Below are positions 1 through 9,727 of a DNA stretch of 64,000 bases, piece after piece. The notes beneath the pieces were generated by a model. The model was not told the DNA's origin, made no database searches, and saw nothing but the letters and a program-made list of their open reading frames with translations. Both the position numbers and the translations under genes were made by a program. Positions within the stretch are counted from its first letter, which is position 1; every line of letters begins with the position of its first letter. The DNA comes from Nocardia uniformis NBRC 13702 (lineage in GTDB: Bacteria; Actinomycetota; Actinomycetes; Mycobacteriales; Mycobacteriaceae): contig NZ_BDCE01000034.1 in NCBI RefSeq assembly GCF_001613345.1, positions 1 to 64,000 of the forward strand, written 5' to 3'.

Positions 1-60
1 ATGCCGGAATGACGGGGGCGACGGGGGCGAGAGTGACGGCGGGAATGACGGGAACGACGG
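1..60. repeat. Edge copy of the dispersed palindromic element
   Basis: Bases 1-14 (ATGCCGGAATGACG) equal the last 14 bases of the right arm at 62212-62225. A degenerate GAATGACGGG/GGGGCGACG repeat follows to about base 60. The rest of the element would lie outside the window. It is in frame in the siderophore NRPS linker. Confidence 0.6.
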
Positions 61-1494
61 CGGAAGTCCGCCGGCAGCGCGTTCGGCGCGTTCGGCGATT
101 GCCGCTATCGCGGCACCACCCTCGGATTCGCCGCCGTCGAACACCGTCGCCACGGAGGCGAGTTCGAAGCGTTCGGCGGCGGTGAGTACATCGAGTGCCT
201 CCGGCGTACCGGAGCCGATTTCCGGCAGCTGCCGCAGTACGGCGAGCAACCGCTCACCGATCTCGGCGGGCGAGAAGTACGGCAGCGCTTCGGGAATCGC
301 CTCCACCAGCACCACGAGGTCACCGTCGGACAGGTGCGACACCACCGTGAGCGGGTAGTGCGCGAGGCTTTCCATCTCGATGGGGCGGAAGGCGGAGCCG
401 TCGGGCATTTCGACGGTCTGGATGGCGTCGTCGATGGGTGCGTTCTCGAAGACGAACAGCGTATCGAAGAGGGCACCGTGTCCGGTGGCGCGCTGGACGG
501 CGGACAGGCTCAGGTAGCCGATATCGCGCATGGCGGCGCATTCGCGTTGCAGACGCGCGCACTGGTCCACCACGCTCACCTGGCGGTCGAGGGTGTGGGC
601 GACGGGCACGGTATTGATGAACAGGCCGATCATCTGTTCCACACCGGAAAGATGTTCGGGTCGACCGGAAATGGTGGTGCCGAACACCACATCACGCCGG
701 TCGGTGAGTCGGCCCAGCACCACGGTCCAGGCGAATTGCACGGCGGTATTGAGGGTGAGCCCGTTGGCGCGGGCCCACTGCTGGACGCGGGCGGTCTCGG
801 CGGCGGGCAGCAGCAGGTTCGTCTTCGCGGGAACGACTGTCCCCCGCGTGGCCGCGGTGCCGTCGGCGATCATGAGCGGCCCGGAAATGCCGCTCAGGTA
901 CTCCACCCAGCGCTGAGTGGCGGCGGCCGCGTCCTGCCCGGTGAGCCAGGCGATGTAGTCGCGGTACGGGCGCGGTGTGGGCAGCCCGGCGGTCGAGCCG
1001 CCCGCCCGGTACACGGCGAGCAGTTCGGTGAAGAACACCGCCACCGCCCAGCCGTCCATGAGGATGTGGTGGGCGGTCAGAATCATCCGCCGCCTGGTCT
1101 CACCGGGCACGGTGAGCAACAGGATGCGCAGGGCCGGACCGCGCCCCAGATCGAAGGGCCGGCGCCGCTCGGATTCGGCGATGGCATCGAATTCCGCGGG
1201 GCGCGCCGATCGTTCGGTCCACGGCAGTTCCGCCTGCGCGGGCACGATCTGCACCGGACGCGGCACATCGCGATCCCAGAAGGCGGCCCGCAGATTCGGG
1301 TGCCGATCCAGCATGGCCTGGCCGCTGCGCCGCAGCAGTTCGGTATCCAGGGGTCCGTCGATATCGACGACGAACTGCATGGTGTACAGGTCGATGCCGT
1401 CGCCGGTCAGCTTGGACAGCGAGAACAGACCCTCCTGCAGCGGGCTGAGCGCCAGGACGTCTTCGATCTTCGGCGGTGCGCTCGCGGTGCTCAC
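1..1494 (-). CDS. nbtE: Siderophore NRPS, N-terminal condensation domain (partial, runs off left edge)
   Basis: This is the start of a nonribosomal peptide synthetase; the frame stays open to base 1, so the 3' part is missing. It opens with a GTG at 1494 that overlaps the TGA of the preceding NRPS (GTGA), so the two are translationally coupled. About 430 residues form a condensation domain: core C1 ALSPLQEGLFSL near residue 14 and the catalytic motif HHILMDG near residue 140, with the later motif IGLFINTVPV also present. After the C domain comes a linker with an Ala/Glu-rich stretch, then a Pro/Ser/Phe-rich tail (PPSFPSFPPSLSPPSPPSF) whose last residues match the end of a dispersed repeat arm. 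An adenylation domain would be expected beyond the window. The symbol follows gene order in the N. farcinica nocobactin cluster from memory; the family call is firm, the symbol less so. Confidence 0.8.
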   Translation of the reverse strand, partial: MSTASAPPKIEDVLALSPLQEGLFSLSKLTGDGIDLYTMQFVVDIDGPLDTELLRRSGQAMLDRHPNLRAAFWDRDVPRPVQIVPAQAELPWTERSARPAEFDAIAESERRRPFDLGRGPALRILLLTVPGETRRRMILTAHHILMDGWAVAVFFTELLAVYRAGGSTAGLPTPRPYRDYIAWLTGQDAAAATQRWVEYLSGISGPLMIADGTAATRGTVVPAKTNLLLPAAETARVQQWARANGLTLNTAVQFAWTVVLGRLTDRRDVVFGTTISGRPEHLSGVEQMIGLFINTVPVAHTLDRQVSVVDQCARLQRECAAMRDIGYLSLSAVQRATGHGALFDTLFVFENAPIDDAIQTVEMPDGSAFRPIEMESLAHYPLTVVSHLSDGDLVVLVEAIPEALPYFSPAEIGERLLAVLRQLPEIGSGTPEALDVLTAAERFELASVATVFDGGESEGGAAIAAIAERAERAAGGLPPSFPSFPPSLSPPSPPSFRH

Positions 1495-4400
1495 GACCGG
1501 CCCCAGGATGCGGTCAGTGCGGCCAGGGCATCGGAGTCGAGGCCGGAGGCACTCATGGGTGCGGATTCCTCCGGTAGGGCGGTAGTCGAATCCGACTCCG
1601 GCGCTGGGCCTTCCGCCGCCGCGTTGTCGACCGCCACCGCCAGTTCGGCGATCGTCATGTACTCGAACACCATGTGCGGTGTGAGCGGCAGGCCGAGGGC
1701 GGCGGCCCGCGCCGACCACTGGATGGAGATGACGCTGTCGCCGCCGAGGGCGAAGAAATTGTCATCGGCTTCGACATCGTCGATTTCGAGGAGCTCCTCG
1801 ATCAGCGTGATCAGGGTCCGCTCGGTGGCGGTGTGGTCGCCACCGCTGGACTGCGAGCTGACGACCTGGGCCGCGACCGGCTCGGCGAGCAGCCGGTCCA
1901 GGTCGGCCTGCGGCAGCACCTGAAGTTCCGCGACGGCACGGTCCGGTGTGGTGGCGTACCCGTCGAGGGTGGCGGCCACCGCGTCGGCGATGAGCCGCAC
2001 CGTATCCGGCTCGTACAGATCGGCATTGGCGACCACCCGCACATCCATGCCGCCGTCGGCGGTGACATTGAGGCTCAGGTTCAGGTCCAGGAACGATACG
2101 TCGAAGTCCACCGGCAGGACCGTGGCGGTGGCCGCACCACCCAGATCCACGGTGGCCGGGGCCCAGTCGGCACCACGGAAGTGGATCATGCTCTGGAACA
2201 GCGGGTTCCGGGAGCGCGAACGCGGTGGATTGAGTGCCTCCACCAGTCGTTCGATGGGTAGTTCCTGATGGGCGTGCGCGTCGAGGACGACATTGCGGCC
2301 GCGTAGGACGGTGTCGCGGAGCGTAGGTGCGCCGGACAGGTCATTGCGCAGCACCACCATATTGGCGAACAGGCCGATCAGGTTGCTGGTGGCCGCGTCG
2401 ACGCGACTGGCCACCGGGGTGCCGAGGGCGATATCGGAGCCGCCGCCGAGTTTGTGCAGCACGGTGGCGACAACGGACTGGTACACCATGAATTCCGTGG
2501 CGCCACACTGCTGGGCGAGGGCTACGAGGCCCGTGCGGCGGTCGGCGGAGACGGTGAAGGTGGCCACCTCACCATGCTTGCCGAGTACCGGCGGACGCCG
2601 CCGATCGTGCGCCACCGCGATTTCGTCGGGGAGCCCGGTGAGCGTCTGCCGCCAGTGGTCGATCTGTGCCTGGCCGAATGTCGATGCGGCACCGGCACCG
2701 GTGTGGTCGAAGATATCCCGCTGCCACAGTGCGTAATCGGGGTATTGCACGGCCAGCGGGGTCCACCGCGGAGCCTGCGTGGTCTCGACCCGCGCCAGGT
2801 ACGCGGTCAGCACATCGTCGAGCAGAATGCCCAGCGACGCGTGATCGGCGGCAATGTGATGCACCAGGAGCGACAGCACCCGCGTCCGGTCGTCGAGCAC
2901 CAGTAGCCGGGGCCGAATGAGCGGCTCGGATTCGACCGCGAACTTGTAGTTCGCGATCTCGGCCAGTTCGGCGTCCAATCGGTCGGCGGCGATCTCACCG
3001 ACCTCGAGCGCGATATCCAGGTGGTCGTGCACCAACTGGTAAGGGACACCGTCCTTCTCGGGGAAGGTGGTGCGCAGCGCCTCGTGGCGCGCCACCACAT
3101 CGCCGAGTGCGAGCCGGAGGGCGTCGATGTCGAGCGCACCGTCGATTCGCACCGCGAACGGCAGGTTGCCGACCGCGCTCGCGCCCTCCATGCGGTACTG
3201 GAACCACATGGCCAGCTGCGAGTAGGACAGCGGAAGTTCCCGCGGGCGAACGCGTTCGCCGAGCACCGGGCGGCCGGTCGCCGCCGCGGGAGTATCGACC
3301 GCAGCGGCCTCGGTCGGTTCGGTGTCGTCCTCCTCGTCCATGGAGTCGAGGTCGATATCGAATTCCTCGCGGAACTGATGCACCAGCACCGCGGCCAGTC
3401 CGGCGGCGGTCGGGGTGTCGAAGATGATCCGCACATCGAGTTCGAGCCCGAATTCGGCGCGAATCTGCGCGACCAGACGAGCGGCCAGCAGCGAGTGGCC
3501 GCCGAGTTCGAAGAAGGAGTCCTCCGCGCCGACCCGGTCGACGGAGAACAGTTGCGCGAAGATCGCGCACATCCGACGTTCGGTCGCGGTGGCGGGCTCG
3601 CGGTGCGCACGCTCCACGGCCGGGGTCGTGGCGGGCAGGGCGCGCTTGTCGAGTTTGCCATTGACGGTCAGCGGGATCTCGTCGATGACGGCGAAGGCGC
3701 GGGGCACCATGTAGTCCGGCAGACCGGCGGCCGCGTGGGCGCGCACCTGCTCGATATCGACGGTTTCGCCCGGTACGGGCACCAGGTAGGCGGCGAGCAT
3801 CGGACCGACCGCCGGATCCTCGGCCACGACGACCACGCCGTGCCCGACCGTCGGATGCGCGACGAGTGCGGCCTCGACCTCACCGAGTTCGATGCGGAAT
3901 CCGCGTACCTTGACCTGCTCGTCGGCCCGGCCCACGAAGTCGAGTTCACCGAATTCATTGCGGCGGGCCAGATCTCCGGTGCGATATAGGCGCGCACCGG
4001 GAGTGAAGGGGTCGGCGACGAAGCGGGCGGCGGTCAGCTCGGGGCGGCCCAGGTAGCCGCGGGCCAGCTGGTCACCGCCCAGGTAGATCTCGCCGACCAC
4101 ACCGGCGGGCACCAGCCGAAGTGCCGCGTCGAGCACATAGGCGTGCACGTTCGGGTTCGGAATGCCGATGGGCACAATGCCATTGCCCTGCGGGCCCTCG
4201 ACCGGCATATGGGTGGCGCAGACGACCGCCTCGGTGGGGCCGTAGTGATTGCGCAGTTCGGCGTCGAAGACCTGGGCGAACTTATCGGCCACCTCACCGG
4301 GCAGCGCCTCACCACCCACCGGCACATGCCGCAGGGCCTGCCACTCGCTGATCTCCGGCAGCAGCAGGAAGGTGCTCAGCATGGACGGCACCATGTGCAG

Positions 4401-6605
4401 GATGGTGACGCCCTGGCGGGTGATCAGGTCCGCGACATAGCGAATGTCTTGGAATGCGTTGGGTTTCGGCACAATCAGCCGCGCGCCCAGGGCGAAGGTA
4501 ATGAAGAGATCGAGCAGCGAGGCGTCGAAACTGACCGAGGAGGACTGCAGCAGCCGGTCCTCGGTGGTGATACCCCACTCGGCGGTGAAGGTACCGACGT
4601 GCTCGGCGATGGCGGCATGCGATACCGGAACACCCTTGGGTTTCCCGGTCGAGCCGGAGGTATAGATGACATACGCCAGGTTGGACGGGCGCAGCGGACG
4701 CACCCGGTCGGCGTCGGTGGGTGCGGTCTCCGGCAGTTCGGCGGCGGCCTCCTCGGCGGCATCGAGTTCCACCCGGCCGAGCACGAGTTCGGGGTTCGCG
4801 TCCTCGACCAGGTACTCGATGCGGTCATCCGGGTAGGCCGGGTCGATCGGCAGGTAGGCGGCACCCGCCTTCAGCGCGGCGTAGACCGCGATAATGAATT
4901 CGACCGAGGTGGTCATGCGCAGGCCGACAATGTCCTCCGCGCCGATGCCCTCGCGAATGAGCCAGTGCGCCAAGCGGTTCACCCGGCGATCGAACTCGCC
5001 ATAGGTGATTTCGGTGTCGTCGGATACCAGGGCGACGGCTTCCGGCGCGGCGGCGACACTGCGCTGTAACAGGTCGACCATGGTGGTGGGCGCGAATTCG
5101 GCGATCGGGCCACGCGATGCGGCCAGAATGGACTGCTGGTCGTCGGAGCCGAGCATATCGAGGTCACCGATACGGCTATCCGGTTCGGCCAGTGCGCTTT
5201 CCAGCAGCCGCACATAGTGGGTGAGCATCTGCTCGACCAACGAGCGGGTCAGCACATCCACCTGGTACTCGGCCTCCACCAGCGCGCCATGGGCGCTTTC
5301 GGTGACCACGGCCAAGGCCAGCGGCACCTGCGCGGTGGGTGCGCCCAGCTCGTCGAGCTGGGCGGAGGTGATGCCGTCGAGGGCGAAGCCGTCGGCGCTC
5401 TTGCGCACACTGAAGCCCAGGCTCACCAACTGATCCATGCCGTCGCGGCCGGCGACACGATTCGGGTTCGCTTCGCGCACAACTCGATCGATGCCGACGG
5501 TCTGATGTGCGAACGCACCCAGGCAGGTCTCCTTGGTGGCTTCGACCAGGCCGCCGAAGGTCTGTGCGGCGGCATCGTTGCCGAGCGTCTCGCGCAGCAG
5601 CAGCGTATTGCCGAAGTACCCGATGAGCTGCTCGGCGGCAGCGGAACGGCGATTGGTGACCGGGATGGAGATGAGGAAATCGCCTGCGGCGGTGTAGCGC
5701 TCGATGAGTGCGGCATAGCCGGCGAGCAGCACCATGAACGGGGTCGCGGCTCGCTCGCGCGCGAAGGCGTCGACCCGGTCGAGCAGTTCCTGGGGCAGGG
5801 TGACGGTGCAGCGGTCCGCCTGCCGCGACGGCCGCGATACCGCCGAGCCGGGTAGCTCGAGGGGTTCCGGTAGCGGACGCAGCACACCGCGCCAGTAGTC
5901 GATATCGGCGTCGTCGTCCGTACCCGGAGCGTCGAGGACCTCGACATCCACGAATTGCGCGGACAGCCGAGCATTTTCGCGGCCGTTGTAGGCGGCATTC
6001 AGCTCGGCGAAGAAGACGCCCCACGAGTCGTCGTCCCAGCAGATGTGGTGGACCGAGAGCAGCAGCACGTACTCCTCTGTACCGGTGCGCGCCAATGTCA
6101 TACGCAGCGGCAGTTCGGTCGCCAGATCGAAGGAGCGGCCGAACTCGCGGCGCGCCAGTACCTCCACGCGGCGGGCGCGGCCCTGTTCGGGTAGGTCGGT
6201 CAGATCGTGCGACTGCCACGGGACCGAAATATCGTCGGAGAACACCTGATACGGCTCGCCGTCGGCATCGGCAGCGTACGTGGTGCGCAAGACGTCGTGG
6301 CGGGCGATGACCGCACCGACCGCATCGCGCAGCCGCGCCTCGTCCAGCGCACCGCTCAAACGGTAGGCGACACAGATATTCAGTGTCGTATCCCGCGGAT
6401 CGCGGGTCTGCATGAACCACATCCGGCGCTGCCCGGCCGAGAGCGGGCGCTGCTCCCCCGCCGCGGTGCGGCGCACCGGGGCGGTGGCGGATGCGGTGGC
6501 GAGACCGCTCTCCTGCAGGCGGCGACGCAGCAGTTCGCGGCGGCGGTCGAGCGCTGAGGTATTCGCGGTATTCCCGGCAAGCACGGTGGCGTCGGTGTCT
6601 GACAT
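1491..6605 (-). CDS. nbtD: Siderophore NRPS, C-A-T-C-T (nocobactin/mycobactin type)
   Basis: This 1704-residue NRPS extends the siderophore chain on carrier-bound thioesters in the cytoplasm. Domains in order: condensation (about 50-480, motif HHICWDD near 180), adenylation (about 500-1000, [11 protein letters not shown] near 640, YRTGDL and GKLDKR present), carrier (GGHSLL near 1035), second condensation (about 1165-1590, motif HHIAADH near 1253) and a second carrier (GGDSV near 1623). The second C-T pair has no A domain of its own. In both C motifs the usual Gly of HHxxxDG is replaced, by Asp and by His. The ATG at 6605 lies 20 bp after the PKS gene, and its stop overlaps the next NRPS start. 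By analogy with mycobactin it probably activates lysine or N-hydroxylysine; substrate is inferred from context, not from the binding pocket. The symbol is by cluster order. Confidence 0.87.
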   Translation of the reverse strand: MSDTDATVLAGNTANTSALDRRRELLRRRLQESGLATASATAPVRRTAAGEQRPLSAGQRRMWFMQTRDPRDTTLNICVAYRLSGALDEARLRDAVGAVIARHDVLRTTYAADADGEPYQVFSDDISVPWQSHDLTDLPEQGRARRVEVLARREFGRSFDLATELPLRMTLARTGTEEYVLLLSVHHICWDDDSWGVFFAELNAAYNGRENARLSAQFVDVEVLDAPGTDDDADIDYWRGVLRPLPEPLELPGSAVSRPSRQADRCTVTLPQELLDRVDAFARERAATPFMVLLAGYAALIERYTAAGDFLISIPVTNRRSAAAEQLIGYFGNTLLLRETLGNDAAAQTFGGLVEATKETCLGAFAHQTVGIDRVVREANPNRVAGRDGMDQLVSLGFSVRKSADGFALDGITSAQLDELGAPTAQVPLALAVVTESAHGALVEAEYQVDVLTRSLVEQMLTHYVRLLESALAEPDSRIGDLDMLGSDDQQSILAASRGPIAEFAPTTMVDLLQRSVAAAPEAVALVSDDTEITYGEFDRRVNRLAHWLIREGIGAEDIVGLRMTTSVEFIIAVYAALKAGAAYLPIDPAYPDDRIEYLVEDANPELVLGRVELDAAEEAAAELPETAPTDADRVRPLRPSNLAYVIYTSGSTGKPKGVPVSHAAIAEHVGTFTAEWGITTEDRLLQSSSVSFDASLLDLFITFALGARLIVPKPNAFQDIRYVADLITRQGVTILHMVPSMLSTFLLLPEISEWQALRHVPVGGEALPGEVADKFAQVFDAELRNHYGPTEAVVCATHMPVEGPQGNGIVPIGIPNPNVHAYVLDAALRLVPAGVVGEIYLGGDQLARGYLGRPELTAARFVADPFTPGARLYRTGDLARRNEFGELDFVGRADEQVKVRGFRIELGEVEAALVAHPTVGHGVVVVAEDPAVGPMLAAYLVPVPGETVDIEQVRAHAAAGLPDYMVPRAFAVIDEIPLTVNGKLDKRALPATTPAVERAHREPATATERRMCAIFAQLFSVDRVGAEDSFFELGGHSLLAARLVAQIRAEFGLELDVRIIFDTPTAAGLAAVLVHQFREEFDIDLDSMDEEDDTEPTEAAAVDTPAAATGRPVLGERVRPRELPLSYSQLAMWFQYRMEGASAVGNLPFAVRIDGALDIDALRLALGDVVARHEALRTTFPEKDGVPYQLVHDHLDIALEVGEIAADRLDAELAEIANYKFAVESEPLIRPRLLVLDDRTRVLSLLVHHIAADHASLGILLDDVLTAYLARVETTQAPRWTPLAVQYPDYALWQRDIFDHTGAGAASTFGQAQIDHWRQTLTGLPDEIAVAHDRRRPPVLGKHGEVATFTVSADRRTGLVALAQQCGATEFMVYQSVVATVLHKLGGGSDIALGTPVASRVDAATSNLIGLFANMVVLRNDLSGAPTLRDTVLRGRNVVLDAHAHQELPIERLVEALNPPRSRSRNPLFQSMIHFRGADWAPATVDLGGAATATVLPVDFDVSFLDLNLSLNVTADGGMDVRVVANADLYEPDTVRLIADAVAATLDGYATTPDRAVAELQVLPQADLDRLLAEPVAAQVVSSQSSGGDHTATERTLITLIEELLEIDDVEADDNFFALGGDSVISIQWSARAAALGLPLTPHMVFEYMTIAELAVAVDNAAAEGPAPESDSTTALPEESAPMSASGLDSDALAALTASWGRS

Positions 6606-6625
6606 CGAAATCTGGCCCCTAGCCT

Positions 6626-9600
6626 TTAGTTGGTGTTCTCGGCCATCAGCGCGACGACGTCATCGAGGGACGCCCCGCCCAGAATGGCGGCGACCGGTAG
6701 ATCCCGGTCCAGTGCGGATCGGACCCGCTTGCGGAAGTCCAAGGCCTGCAGTGAATCCAGGCCGAGCGCGACGAGCGGAACGGAACGGTCGATATCGTCG
6801 CTGCCGTCGATACCCATGACCCGGCCGAGTTCGACGGCCATCCGGTCGACCAGTGCGAGATCGGTGGCGGCCGCGACAGTGTGGTCGACCGTGACGGTCT
6901 CGGCAGGCGCGGCCGCTACGACCACCGGTGCGATATCCACCGGAGTCGATTCGATCGCGGCAACGGGCTCGATGTGCTCGGGAATCTCCGACAGCACGCT
7001 GTCCTGACCGAAGGCGCTCAAGACCTCGCGCACGAATTCCCAGTCGGCGGCGATGATTACGGCATCCGACGGTTGGCCGGTGAATCCGGCGGCAATGGCG
7101 TCGGCGGCCTGCATCGGGAAGACGCCCGCGCCCTCGACGCGGGCGAAACCGGCGTCATCGAGCGGACCGGCGACGCTCCACAGCCCCCATTCCAGGGACA
7201 CACTGTCGATACCCTGAGCCCGCAGGCGACGGGAGATGATGTCGAGCATACGGTTGGTGACCGCGTAGAGGATCTGGCCCCGACCACCGAGGGTGGCGGC
7301 CATGGACGAGCACAGGACCATCCGGCAGTCCGTGGTCCGCGGTACCGCCGCGAGTACGGTTTCCAGACCGACGACCTTGGATGCGGTGGCCGTGGCGACC
7401 ATCTCGGCGGTGATATCGGCCAGTTCGGCGTCCACGTAGTTCACCGCCGCGTGGATGAGCAGGCTCACCGGACGTTCCGACTGCGCGGCAGCGAAGTTCG
7501 CGACCGCCGCCGGATCGGTGACATCACAGGCGACAGCCGCGATCTCGACGCCACCGATATTGCGGAGACGGGCCAGTTCCGAAGCAACGCCGGCGGTTTC
7601 ACCCGAGCGGCTGAGCAGCGTGATGCGACCCGCGCCCGCGTGCGCGAAGTGCTCGCAGAAGCGCAGCCCCAGCTGACCGGTGCCGCCGATAATCAGGATG
7701 TGGTCGAGATCGGCCGCCGCGCCGGGCTCGGACTCGTCGGCGACCAGGCGCTTGACGAAAACCTTGCCGTCCCGGAGCGCGAGTTCGGCCTCTCCGGCGG
7801 TATGCAGCGCGCCGACAATGCGGGCGGCCTGGGTCGCCGCGGCATCGGCGGACAGATCCAGATGCCGGAACAGGATGCCCGGGTTTTCCACACCGACGCA
7901 ACGGAATCCGGCGCTCACGCCGCCGTGGAACAGCTGCGGAACCGGATCACCCGCGATGACAGCCTCACCGCCGGTGGTAACGAGCCAGCATTCACCGCCC
8001 GGGCGCAGACCTGACAGCGCCGACTGCCACGCACGCTGGGCGAAGAACTCGGTGAGTTCGGAAACCGTTGCGGCACCGTCGGCTTCCGGTCGCGACGGCA
8101 GCAGGAGCACCGCCGTGTCGTAGTCACCGTCAGCGTCGACAATGGTCGCGCCGTGCCGGTCGGCGGCAGTACTCAGCGCCGAGACCAGTTCGGCGCACTC
8201 CCCTGTGTGGTCGACCAGCGCGATGGTGCGCGGTGCGACCAGGGCGCGGCGGGCCATCGGCAGCCACCGTTCCACCAGTCGTTGCGGCGTCGGACCGGTG
8301 GATGCGGGCGCGGTAATCGTCGACGGTTCGTAACCCGCTGCGGCCCAGAGCTTCCGGGGGTGCAGGACGGTGTGCGGGAAATCGCGCAGCGGCAGGGCCG
8401 GTGCGGTGCCGGATTCGACACGCAGTGCTTCCCAGCGATAGCCGAGGTCGTGTACCGCGACGGTGGCCAGATTGCGGGTGAATTCCCGCAGACTGTCGGC
8501 GGTGCGCACGGAAGTTCCGAGCACCCGGAAGTCCCGATTTCCCCGGGCACGGTCACGCGGTACCAGGGTCAGATTTTCCTGAATGGCCAATTGCAGGACC
8601 GGGTGCTCGACGACCTCGATGAGCGTGTCCACGCCATCGGTGGCGGCGGCCACGACGGCCTGGTCGAAGCGCACCCGATTGCGCAGATTCCAGTACCAAT
8701 ACTGTTCCTGCGCCAGACCCGCGGTGATGGCCTCGCCGAGAGTCGCGCCATAGCAGGCGATCTCGCTGTCGGAGAAGGTCGGGCAATCCATCTCGTCGTC
8801 GAGGAAGCCCTCGAAATCCGCGCGCACCTCCGCCACGATGGAGGTGTGCGCCGGATAGGCGACACCGATCTCGCGGGCGAACTGGCCGCGCTCGGTCGCC
8901 GCGGCCACCATGTCGCGAATGGTGTCGCGGTCACCGGAAATGGCGATGATGTTCGGTGAGTTGATTACCGACAGTTCGGCCCAGCCGGAGTGCCGTGCCA
9001 GCAGTGCCTCGACGGCCTCGCGGTCCATGGCGAGTACAGCCATCGAGTAGCCGCGCGGCGACAGGCGCTCCACCAGGCGCGCCCGATGGGTCACCACCAG
9101 CACGGCATCACGCAGCGACATCACACCCGACACCGCGCCCGCCGCCAACTCCCCCTGGCTGTGCCCGATCACGGCGGCCGGGTCCACGCCCGCCGCCCGC
9201 CACATGGCGGCCAGGCCGGTCATGTGGAACATCAGGGCGGGCTGTACTTCCCACACCTCGTCCTCGAAGCGGCCGTCGGTGCCGAGCAGGTAGTGCAGCG
9301 GCTGATCGTGGCCGAAACGCTCCAGGTGTACGGCCGCGCATTCGTCGACACGGGCACGGTAGGCGGTGGAGAGTTCGTAGAACAGCTTGCCCATACCCGG
9401 TCGCTGGCTGCCCTGGCCGGGGAAGACGAAACCGATACGGCGGGCCGTGGCCGGGCCGTCGCTCGCGACCACGGCCGGATGCGCGGAACCGGCGGCAATG
9501 GCGCGCAACGCATCCAGGAGTTCGTCGCGCGTGGTCACCATGGCGAGCGCGCGGTAGCGGCGCGGCATCCGGGTGCGGAAGAGCATATCCGCCACCCGAT

Positions 9601-9727
9601 TCGGGGTGATCCGCGGCCGAACCCGCAGGTAGTCCAGGATATTGGCGGCTTCGGCGCGCAGGCCGTCGGCGGTATCGGAGGACAGCAGCACCGGAATACT
9701 GCCGTCGGGTAGGAGATAACTACTCAT
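6626..9727 (-). CDS. nbtC: Polyketide synthase AT-KR-ACP, MbtD type
   Basis: This 1033-residue type I PKS lacks a ketosynthase and pairs with the stand-alone KS encoded immediately upstream, the same split as MbtC/MbtD of mycobactin. Acyltransferase: FVFPGQGSQRPGMG near residue 120 and the Ser nucleophile in GHSQGE. Ketoreductase: nucleotide-binding GGTGQLG, then a SSMAATLGG stretch and the catalytic Tyr/Asn in YAVTNRMLD. ACP at the C terminus: phosphopantetheine Ser in LGLDSLQ. No dehydratase or enoylreductase is seen, so the product should be a beta-hydroxyacyl thioester, which fits the beta-hydroxy acid of nocobactins. The ATG at 9727 was chosen because the homologous sequence (MSSYLLPDG) starts there and overlaps the KS stop by 8 bp; the open frame continues upstream but only in antiparallel KS sequence. 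Confidence 0.88.
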   Translation of the reverse strand: MSSYLLPDGSIPVLLSSDTADGLRAEAANILDYLRVRPRITPNRVADMLFRTRMPRRYRALAMVTTRDELLDALRAIAAGSAHPAVVASDGPATARRIGFVFPGQGSQRPGMGKLFYELSTAYRARVDECAAVHLERFGHDQPLHYLLGTDGRFEDEVWEVQPALMFHMTGLAAMWRAAGVDPAAVIGHSQGELAAGAVSGVMSLRDAVLVVTHRARLVERLSPRGYSMAVLAMDREAVEALLARHSGWAELSVINSPNIIAISGDRDTIRDMVAAATERGQFAREIGVAYPAHTSIVAEVRADFEGFLDDEMDCPTFSDSEIACYGATLGEAITAGLAQEQYWYWNLRNRVRFDQAVVAAATDGVDTLIEVVEHPVLQLAIQENLTLVPRDRARGNRDFRVLGTSVRTADSLREFTRNLATVAVHDLGYRWEALRVESGTAPALPLRDFPHTVLHPRKLWAAAGYEPSTITAPASTGPTPQRLVERWLPMARRALVAPRTIALVDHTGECAELVSALSTAADRHGATIVDADGDYDTAVLLLPSRPEADGAATVSELTEFFAQRAWQSALSGLRPGGECWLVTTGGEAVIAGDPVPQLFHGGVSAGFRCVGVENPGILFRHLDLSADAAATQAARIVGALHTAGEAELALRDGKVFVKRLVADESEPGAAADLDHILIIGGTGQLGLRFCEHFAHAGAGRITLLSRSGETAGVASELARLRNIGGVEIAAVACDVTDPAAVANFAAAQSERPVSLLIHAAVNYVDAELADITAEMVATATASKVVGLETVLAAVPRTTDCRMVLCSSMAATLGGRGQILYAVTNRMLDIISRRLRAQGIDSVSLEWGLWSVAGPLDDAGFARVEGAGVFPMQAADAIAAGFTGQPSDAVIIAADWEFVREVLSAFGQDSVLSEIPEHIEPVAAIESTPVDIAPVVVAAAPAETVTVDHTVAAATDLALVDRMAVELGRVMGIDGSDDIDRSVPLVALGLDSLQALDFRKRVRSALDRDLPVAAILGGASLDDVVALMAENTN

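Noticed and set aside
334..1923. Long plus-strand open frame opposite the siderophore NRPS genes
   Set aside because: The minus strand shows condensation-domain and carrier motifs over the same bases; the plus-strand translation is Gly/Arg-rich without motifs.
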